Source of the DNA: Myxococcaceae bacterium JPH2
Lineage (GTDB): Bacteria; Myxococcota; Myxococcia; Myxococcales; Myxococcaceae
Direction: 5' to 3'
NCBI GenBank assembly: GCA_016458225.1
Contig: JAEMGR010000001.1
Coordinates: forward strand, 310,001-374,000
Length of the DNA stretch: 64,000 nt
The position numbers were made by a program, and so were the translations under genes. Positions 36,319-44,000 of the stretch are shown here, piece by piece. Positions within the stretch are counted from its first letter, which is position 1. Each line of letters starts with the position of its first letter. The notes beneath the pieces are model-generated. The model was given only the letters and a program-made list of their open reading frames with translations, had not been told where the DNA came from and searched no databases.

Positions 36319-38826
36319 ATGGCCCCTCCCGCCTCCGTGCCCCCCGCGCAGTCCCCGTCCTCGTCGGTGGGCCCTCCCGAAGACAGCGGCCGCACCGGGC
36401 TGGACGCGGCGAGCGTGCGCCGAGGCTTCCTCGAGCATGTGCGCTACTCGCGCGGGAAGAACCCGGAGACGGCCACGCCGCATGACCGCTTCATGGCGCT
36501 GTCGCTGGCGGTGCGCGACCGGCTGACGGACCGGTGGGTGAAGACGGCGCGCGCGTACTACGAGCAGGACGTGAAGCGGGCCTATTACCTCTCCGCGGAG
36601 TACCTGCTGGGCCGCGCGCTGGGGAACAACCTGCTGAACCTGGGCATGTACGAGGCCGCGGCCGAGGCCATGCGCGAGGTGGGCACGGACCTGACGGACT
36701 TGTTGGAGATGGAGCCGGACGCGGGCCTGGGCAACGGCGGCCTGGGGCGACTGGCGGCGTGCTTCCTGGATTCGCTGGCGACGCTCGGCTACCCCGGCAT
36801 GGGGTACGGCATCCGCTACGAGTTCGGCATCTTCACGCAGGACATCGTGGACGGCTATCAGGTCGAGCGCGCCGACGAGTGGCTGAAGTTCGGCAACCCG
36901 TGGGAGATCGTCCGGCCGGAGAAGGCCGTGCCGGTGCGCTTCTTCGGGCGCGTGGAGCACCAGCAGGGGCCGGATGGTCGGCCCGTGGCGCGCTGGGTGG
37001 GCGGCAAGACTGTCATTGGCGTCCCGTACGACACGCCCATCGCGGGCTATGGCAACAACACCGTCAACACGCTGCGGCTGTGGCAGGCCCGTGCGAGCGA
37101 GGAGTTCGACCTCCTCCTCTTCAACGCGGGCGACTACGAGCGCTCGGTGGTGGAGAAGAACGACTCGGAGGTCATCTCCAAGGTCCTCTACCCCAACGAC
37201 GCCTTCCAGGCCGGCAAGGAGCTGCGCCTCAAGCAGCAGTACTTCTTCGTGGCGTGCTCCATCGCGGACATCGTCCGGCGCTACCTGAAGAACCACACGG
37301 ACTTCAGGGACTTCCCCAACAAGGTGGCCATCCAGCTCAATGACACGCATCCGGCCATTGGCGTGGCCGAGCTGATGCGCGTGCTGGTGGACGAGAAGCG
37401 TCTGACCTGGGACGAGGCGTGGGACATCACCCAGGCGGTGTTTGGCTATACGAACCACACGCTCCTGGCCGAGGCGATGGAGAAGTGGCCGGCGACGCTG
37501 TTCGAGCGGCTGCTGCCCCGGCACCTGGAGATCATCTACGAAATCAACCAGCGCTTCCTGCGCCAGGTGCAGATCCGCTACCCGTACGACGTGGAGAAGC
37601 TGCGGCGGATGAGCCTGGTGGAGGAAGGGCCGGAGAAGAAGATTCGCATGGCCCACCTGGCCGTGGTGGGCAGCCACAGCATCAACGGCGTGGCCGCGCT
37701 GCACACGGACCTCTTGCGCCGGGACGTGCTGCCGGACTTCGCGTCCATGTTCCCCGAGCGCTTCAACAACAAGACGAACGGCGTGACGCCGCGCCGCTGG
37801 CTGGCGTGGTGCAACCCGCGTCTGTCCAAGCTCATCACCAGTCGCATCGGCGATGGGTGGACGTGTGACCTGGATCAGCTGCGCAAGCTGGAGCCGCACG
37901 CCGAGGACCCGGCGTTCCGCGAGGCCTTCCGCGCCGTCAAGCGCGCCAACAAGGAGGAGCTGGCTCGGCACGTGCGCGACCTGCGCTGGGTGCAGCTCAA
38001 TCCGGACGCCATCTTCGACGTGCAGATCAAGCGCCTGCACGAGTACAAGCGCCAGCTCCTGGACGCGGTGCACATCGTCGCGCTGTGGATGAAGGCACGC
38101 CGCGACCCGTCCTCCATCGTCCACCCGCGCGCGTTCATCTTCGGTGCCAAGGCGGCCCCCGGCTATCACCTGGCCAAGCTGACCATCCGCCTCATCAACG
38201 GCATCGCCGAGGTGGTCAACAGCGACGCGGGCACCACGGGGTTGCAGGTGATGTTCCTGCCCAACTACCGCGTGAGCCTCGCCGAGCGCATCATCCCGGC
38301 CGCGGACGTGTCCGAGCAGATCTCCACCGCGGGCATGGAGGCGTCCGGCACCGGCAACATGAAGCTGATGCTCAACGGCGCGCTGACGCTGGGCACGCTG
38401 GACGGCGCCAACGTGGAGATTCGCGACGCGGTGGGCGACAAGAACTTCTTCCTCTTCGGCCTCACGGCGGACGAGGTCATCGCGCGCAAGAAGGCGGGCT
38501 ACCGGCCGCGCGACGAGTACCAGGCGAACCTGGAGCTGCGCGAGGCGTTGGACCTCATCTCCACGGGCTTCTTCTCGCCGGAGGACAAGAACCTGTTCCG
38601 CCCGCTGGTGGACAGCCTGCTCGAGGAGGACCGCTACCTGGTGCTGGCGGACTTCGGCGCGTACATGGCCAAGCAGGAGGAGGTCGTCCGCGCCTATCAG
38701 GACGCGGACGGCTGGACGCGCAAGTGCATCATCAACGTCGCGCGCGCGGGCATCTTCTCCTCGGACCGCACCATCCACCAGTACGCCCAGGACATCTGGC
38801 GCGTGCGCAAGACGCAGGTGGAGTAG
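36319..38826 (+). CDS. glgP: Glycogen/starch/alpha-glucan phosphorylase
   Basis: 835 residues, the full length of the family. It releases glucose-1-phosphate from alpha-1,4-glucans using pyridoxal phosphate. The cofactor Lys is K682 in E-A-S-G-T-G-N-M-K-L-M-L-N-G-A; the phosphate site K-R-L-H-E-Y-K-R-Q and the early motif G-L-G-N-G-G-L-G-R-L-A-A-C-F are intact. The first ~35 residues are a Pro/Ser-rich tail not found in most homologues. In myxobacteria glycogen is built up before sporulation and used during it, which suits the nearby prkA-spoVR unit, though they are not in one operon. A hairpin follows the stop at the convergent junction with the M3 peptidase gene. Confidence 0.96.
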   Translation: MAPPASVPPAQSPSSSVGPPEDSGRTGLDAASVRRGFLEHVRYSRGKNPETATPHDRFMALSLAVRDRLTDRWVKTARAYYEQDVKRAYYLSAEYLLGRALGNNLLNLGMYEAAAEAMREVGTDLTDLLEMEPDAGLGNGGLGRLAACFLDSLATLGYPGMGYGIRYEFGIFTQDIVDGYQVERADEWLKFGNPWEIVRPEKAVPVRFFGRVEHQQGPDGRPVARWVGGKTVIGVPYDTPIAGYGNNTVNTLRLWQARASEEFDLLLFNAGDYERSVVEKNDSEVISKVLYPNDAFQAGKELRLKQQYFFVACSIADIVRRYLKNHTDFRDFPNKVAIQLNDTHPAIGVAELMRVLVDEKRLTWDEAWDITQAVFGYTNHTLLAEAMEKWPATLFERLLPRHLEIIYEINQRFLRQVQIRYPYDVEKLRRMSLVEEGPEKKIRMAHLAVVGSHSINGVAALHTDLLRRDVLPDFASMFPERFNNKTNGVTPRRWLAWCNPRLSKLITSRIGDGWTCDLDQLRKLEPHAEDPAFREAFRAVKRANKEELARHVRDLRWVQLNPDAIFDVQIKRLHEYKRQLLDAVHIVALWMKARRDPSSIVHPRAFIFGAKAAPGYHLAKLTIRLINGIAEVVNSDAGTTGLQVMFLPNYRVSLAERIIPAADVSEQISTAGMEASGTGNMKLMLNGALTLGTLDGANVEIRDAVGDKNFFLFGLTADEVIARKKAGYRPRDEYQANLELREALDLISTGFFSPEDKNLFRPLVDSLLEEDRYLVLADFGAYMAKQEEVVRAYQDADGWTRKCIINVARAGIFSSDRTIHQYAQDIWRVRKTQVE

Positions 38827-38844
38827 CCCTCCACGACGCGAGGC

Positions 38845-38868
38845 GGGGCGCCCTGGCATGGACGCCCC
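38845..38868. terminator. Hairpin between convergent glgP and M3 peptidase genes
   Basis: GGGGCGCCC (38845-38853) pairs with GGACGCCCC (38860-38868), one mismatch, around a 6-base loop. It lies in the 54-base gap between two convergent stop codons. No T-run on either strand, so this is a candidate bidirectional terminator. Confidence 0.4.
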
Positions 38869-38880
38869 ACCCGCTCACGC

Positions 38881-40833
38881 TCACGCCGCCTTGTTCAGCC
38901 ACGCCTCGTAGGCACGGAAGTCGTAGTCGCGCCCGAGGAAGCGGTGCACGAGGTGCGCGGCATCATCCGAGCCACCCGGCTCCAGCACCGCGCGGCGGTA
39001 CGACTGCGCGGGCTCCGGGTTGAGCAGGCCCTTCTTCTCGAACACGGTGAAGAGGTCCTTCGCGATGACGAGCGACCACATGTACGTGTAGTAGTTGGAC
39101 GAGTACCCATCCAGGTGCCCGAAGGAGAGGTGGAAGTACGTGCCCTCCTGGTACGGGAACGGGATGAACTGCGACTGGAGTTCGCGCACCAGCTCGGTGG
39201 GGTCCAGGTTCGTGGGGCTGCGGCGGTACAGCTCCAGGCTGAGCTTCGCGTAGAACATCTGCTGCCGCACGAAGAGGCCCTTGCCGAACTCGTCCGCGCG
39301 GTTCATCCGCGCCACCAGCTCCGCGGGCAGCGGCTCGTTCGTCTGGAAGTGCCGGGCGAACGTCTGGAGGCACGTGGCATCCCGGCCCCACTCCTCCAGC
39401 ATCTGCGACGGGGCTTCGACGAAGTCCCACTCCGTGCGCACGCCCGACACGCCGGCCCAGCGCGTGTGGCCGCCGAAGATGTGGTGCAGCAGGTGGCCGA
39501 ACTCGTGGAAGAACGTCACCACGTCGCTGTGCTGCATGAGCGCGGGCTCGGTGCCGGGCTTCGGGAAGTTGCAGATGAGCGCCCCCTCCGGCAGCCGGTG
39601 TCCGGCCTTGCCGCTGGTGAGGACGAACTGGGCCGCGTGCTTGAACTTGTCCGCGCGCGGATGCATGTCCAGGAAGAAGCGCCCGCGCAGCGTGCTCCCC
39701 TCGTACACGTCATACGCCTCCACGTCCGGGTGCCACACGGCCGCGTCGGGGACGTGGCGGTACGTCACGCTGAACAGGCGCGCGGTGAGGTCCAGCACGC
39801 CCTGCTTCACGCGCGTGTACTCGAAGTAGGGACGGACCGACTGCGAGTCGAAGGCGTACTGCTCGGCCTTCACGCGGTCATCGAGATAGCCCGAGTCCCA
39901 TGGGTCCACCCGCGCGGCGCCGGGCTCGTCCTGGCGCTTGCGTGCCAGCAGTTGCTGGTAGTCGCGGCCCATGCGCGCCTCGGAGGCCTGGGCAATCTTC
40001 TGGATGAAGTCCGAGGCGGCCTCGGCGCTGCGGACCATCTTGTCCTCGGTGGCGTAGGCCGCCCAGGACGCATAGCCCAACAGCGTGGCCAGCTCGTGGC
40101 GGCTGGACACCAGCTTGTTGAGCACGTCCACGTTGGCCGGGTAGCCGCGCAGGCGATTGGCGCGCCAGAGCAGCTCACGCGCCTTCCCGTCGCGCGCGTA
40201 CGTCATGAAGGGGATGAGGTCCGGGTAGTCCGTGGTGATGCGCACCTTCCCGTTGGCGCCGGGGGCGTGGGCCCGCACGTAGTCCTCGGGCAGGCCGTCG
40301 AGCGCCTCGGGCATCAGCTCCACCGAGCGGGTGTCCTGGCTGATGTTGCGGCTGAAGTCCTGGCCAATGCGGACCAGCTCCTCCTGAAGCGCCTTCACGC
40401 GGGCGCGCGTCGGCTCGTCGCGATCCACGCCAGCGCGGCGGAAGTCGCGCAGCACCTTCTCCATCCACTTGCGCGTGGCGGCGTCCTCGCGGGAGAGGTC
40501 CAGCGCGGCGAGGACGTCGTAGATGCCCCGGTCCATGCGGATGTCGTTGGCCAGCGTCTCGATGGCCTGCTCGGCGGCCTCGGCGGCCTCACGCAGCTCG
40601 GCCTTCGGGTGGGCGTGGCGCACGACGCTGGCGCGCGCGGAGGCGTCATCCAGGGCCGCGCCGGCCTCGTCGAGCGTCTCCAGGGCCTGACGGGTATCGC
40701 GGGGCAGCGGCATGGACTTGAGGCGCTCGATGCCAGCGCGGGCGGCGGCCATGGCGTCCTCGCACGCGCGACGGAATTCATCCGGCGGGCACGTGACGTA
40801 GCGGCCGGCGACGGGGGTGAGGGACTCGGACAC
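38881..40833 (-). CDS. M3 family oligopeptidase
   Basis: 650 residues from a GTG at 40833, which has AGGAG about 9 bases upstream on this strand; a longer frame to 41019 would add Arg-rich noncoding sequence. The thermolysin-like zinc motif H-E-F-G-H (residues 443-447, in F-F-H-E-F-G-H-L-L-H) and the downstream E-A-P-S-Q-M-L-E-E-W supply the zinc ligands. The family (thimet oligopeptidase, OpdA, Dcp) degrades short peptides in the cytosol; no signal peptide is seen. The long helical front half with R-E-D-A-A-T-R is typical. It probably has its own promoter in the 210 bases upstream, where the terminator of the preceding gene also lies. Confidence 0.92.
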   Translation of the reverse strand: MSESLTPVAGRYVTCPPDEFRRACEDAMAAARAGIERLKSMPLPRDTRQALETLDEAGAALDDASARASVVRHAHPKAELREAAEAAEQAIETLANDIRMDRGIYDVLAALDLSREDAATRKWMEKVLRDFRRAGVDRDEPTRARVKALQEELVRIGQDFSRNISQDTRSVELMPEALDGLPEDYVRAHAPGANGKVRITTDYPDLIPFMTYARDGKARELLWRANRLRGYPANVDVLNKLVSSRHELATLLGYASWAAYATEDKMVRSAEAASDFIQKIAQASEARMGRDYQQLLARKRQDEPGAARVDPWDSGYLDDRVKAEQYAFDSQSVRPYFEYTRVKQGVLDLTARLFSVTYRHVPDAAVWHPDVEAYDVYEGSTLRGRFFLDMHPRADKFKHAAQFVLTSGKAGHRLPEGALICNFPKPGTEPALMQHSDVVTFFHEFGHLLHHIFGGHTRWAGVSGVRTEWDFVEAPSQMLEEWGRDATCLQTFARHFQTNEPLPAELVARMNRADEFGKGLFVRQQMFYAKLSLELYRRSPTNLDPTELVRELQSQFIPFPYQEGTYFHLSFGHLDGYSSNYYTYMWSLVIAKDLFTVFEKKGLLNPEPAQSYRRAVLEPGGSDDAAHLVHRFLGRDYDFRAYEAWLNKAA

Positions 40834-40977
40834 GGGGAGGCTCCTGGGCCTGGGGAAAGAAGGACCGCCAAGGTAATGCGCCCGCGTCGCCAGGGCATCA
40901 GCGACGTGAGCGAGAACGCGTGAGTTGCCGCCCAGCGAACGCCCCGCGCGCCGTGCCCCGGGTCTTCGGAGACGACA

Positions 40978-41011
40978 AGGGCCGCCCCGGGGTGCGTTCC
41001 GGAGCGGCCCT
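40978..41011 (-). terminator. Terminator hairpin after the giant Ig-repeat lipoprotein gene
   Basis: On the minus strand AGGGCCGCTCCGG (41011-40999) pairs with CCGGGGCGGCCCT (40990-40978) over 13 positions with one G-U pair, 8-base loop. It starts 32 bases after the stop codon at 41044. Only a weak T-containing stretch follows (TGTCGTC). Confidence 0.6.
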
Positions 41012-41043
41012 GTTCTCAATGCGAGTCTTTCAGCCGTGCGAGG

Positions 41044-44000
41044 CTACGGGCACGTGTTGGCGGCGCCCGGCGTCGGGACCGCCACGCTGAAGACGCGACC
41101 GTCACGGCGTCCCGCGCCGCAGCGCTGGATGGACACGGTGTCCTTGGAGCTGGTCGCGTTCTCGTTGGCTTGCACGCGGCGCGCATCCCCCACCGGCCAC
41201 AGCAGGGCGTTCAGCAACCCCGTGGCAAGAGGCGTCGCGGCGTTGTTGTAGACAAGCGCGTCGATGAGGCGGGTGGCCGTGACCGCGGTGTTGTTGGGGA
41301 AGCTTGCGGCCGTGTTCTGGTAGACGGCCACGCCATCCTCGCCGTTCTGGAGCAGGCCGTTGGCGAACGTGAGCAGGGGCGCGGGCGTCATCGCCCCGGT
41401 GTTGCCCACCACCACCCGGCCTCCGGCGTCCGTCGTCGTGTTCAGGTCCACCGCCAGGTAGGACTGGTTGTTGGCACCGTTGTAGAAGACCAGGACGTAG
41501 CCCGAGAGGTTGACGCCCGGGACGCCCGTGGACAGCTCCACGAACTCCTTCGTGTCCGTGCCCACCTGATCCGCATCCAGCTCGGAGATGAGCAGGTCGA
41601 TGACGGTGACGTTCTGAGGCGCGCTGCTCCCGTTGGGCGAGGTGACGACGATGGGCTGCGCGGCGATGGGCGTGGCGTCCGCGAGGCTCGCGAGGGTGAG
41701 CTGCGTGTCCGAGTCCACCGTGAACGTCTGGGCCACGCCACCCACCGTGACGGACGTGGTGCCGGTGAAGCGCACGCCGGTGACAATCAAGCGCGCCCCC
41801 CGAGCGATGACGCCCGGCGCGGCGGAGCTGACCGCGGGCCCCTGTACGGGCGACGCCACCACCACGGAGCCGTAGGTCCCCGACGGAGGCACCGCGATGC
41901 CGGTCTGGTCGCAGTACGTCCACGGCTGGCCCGGCTCCTGGAACCGGTAGCGGAAGCCATACAGATACGTGCCCGTGGTGGGGATGTGCAGGGTGGCCTG
42001 CATCTCGTCGTCGTTCGGAGACGCGCCCGCGTAGCTCGGGTTGAAGGCCGCGGACGTCCAGGTCCAGGCCTCGGGGTGCGCGACGTCCGTGCCGTAGCCC
42101 AGCTCGGCCTCGATGCGCGGATAGAAGTCATTGCCCGCGAGGTTCCGCGTGGTGACGTCCATGTCATAGAAGCGCGAGGTGATGGTCTTCGAGTCCGTGG
42201 TGAGGATGGTCGCCGGGTAGTTGGCGTCTCCCGCCACGGGGAACGTCTTCGGGTACTGGATGGCGCACCAGTCCACGGGCGGCGTGACGTTGAGGCCACA
42301 CGTGTCGTTCACCCGGTTGGGCGTTCCCCGGTCTCCCCCCGCGATGATGTCCTGCACGGCATCGCACCAGTACCAGGGCCGGGCGCTGGCGGGCGTGCCC
42401 ACCAGGCTCGACGCGAGCGTCATGGCGCGCCCCACCGTCTGCGGATAGCTGTTCGTGTACGTGAGGTCATCCACCACGGTGGCCCCCTTCTTGACGGTGA
42501 GCCGCCCCGTGCTCCCGAGCGTCAGCGCCGAGCCATAGGCCAGGTCCGCGGACACACCGCCGTTGGTGCCCAGGCTCTTGTCCTGCGCGACGACCAGCGT
42601 GTGCGAGGCACCCACCGGCACCGCCGCGCCCGGGCCCGCGTCCAGGGTGTAGCTGACCACCGAGCCCGCGCCGTTGTCGTAGCTGAGCGTGAGGCCCGCC
42701 GCGTCGAGCAGCTTCGTGCTGACGTTGGTCAGCTCCACGTACTCCGTGGTGCCCGCCGACGGCGAGTGCATCACCTCGGAGATGACCAGCTCACCCGCCG
42801 CCGCGCTGGACGCCGTGCCGCAAGCGCCCGCGTAGCAGACGCCTCCCGCGCCGGGGCACACGTTGCTAGTGGGCGTGTTCACGCACACGGGCTGGTTGCC
42901 TTGCACCTCGCACGCGGACGCATACGTCACGCGCGACACGCCATCCGCGCCACACGCAGGCGAAGGCGGCGTGCAGGTGAAGTTCGTGCAGGGGTTGCCC
43001 GTCGTCGCGCTCGCGAACGCCAGCGCGCTGCCATTGCCCGCGTTGTCCGTCACGCGCAGGGCGAAGTAGTAGAGGGTGTCCGCCACCAGTCCCGACACGC
43101 TGACGCTCTCGGCCGCGCCCGGAGCCTGGGGAGCCGGCAGGCTCGACGCCGGCGTCGCGGAGGCGAAGTTGGCCTCGGAGATGGGGGAGGTCGCGTAGCG
43201 CAGGTCATACGACTGCGCGGTGCCCTGGCTTCCATCGTCGCCCGTGGCGGTCCAGCTCACCTTGATGCTCGTGGCGGACAGGGTGCTCGCGGCGAGGTCC
43301 GAAGCCACGCCCGGAGCGGTCGTGTCGCTGATGACGAGGTTGCCGCTGGTGGCGTCGCTCAGGCCGTTCGCGGTGGCGCGGAGCTGATAGGTCCCCTCCC
43401 CGTCCACCGTCAGGCCCGAGAAGGTCACCTGCCCGGAGGAAGGCGTCCGCGTGGTCGTCCCACCGAGGAGCGCCGCGCCCACGAGCGACACCGTCACCTG
43501 CGGCCCATTGGCCTGAGCGCGGTTGCCATAGGCGTCGCGCAGCACAACGTCCGCGTCCGCGAGCGGCTGGCGAACCTGTCCCGTCGTCGGCGCGGAAGTG
43601 AAGACGAGCACCGTGGCCGCCGCGGGGCCCACGTCGTCCGTGTGCGAGGCGGACAGCGAGGCGTCCGCTGTGTCCGTGAACGTGACCGTCTGGGAACCCG
43701 CCGTGTGGAACGCCACCGAGAAGGTGTGACGCCCACTGTCCGCGGCGCTGAAGGTCTGATCCGCGGGCAGCACCGCCTGGGCATCCGAGGCGCTGACATG
43801 CACCGTGCCGACGTAGCCCGTGCTCACGTTGCCGTGCGCATCGCGCACCGTGAGGTCGAAGCTCACGGGAGCGCCCGCGACGTAGGGGCCGGCCTCGGCC
43901 TGCACCGAGAACGTCGCCGCGGGGCCCGCCACCGGCGTCACCGCCACGTTGGCCGTGAGCGTGGACTGCGCCGTGTCCGTCACGGTCAGCGAGCCCGGGG

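Noticed and set aside
36130-38859. Open frame of 909 codons opposite glycogen phosphorylase
   Set aside because: Composition of an antisense shadow and no recognisable domain; glgP is certain.
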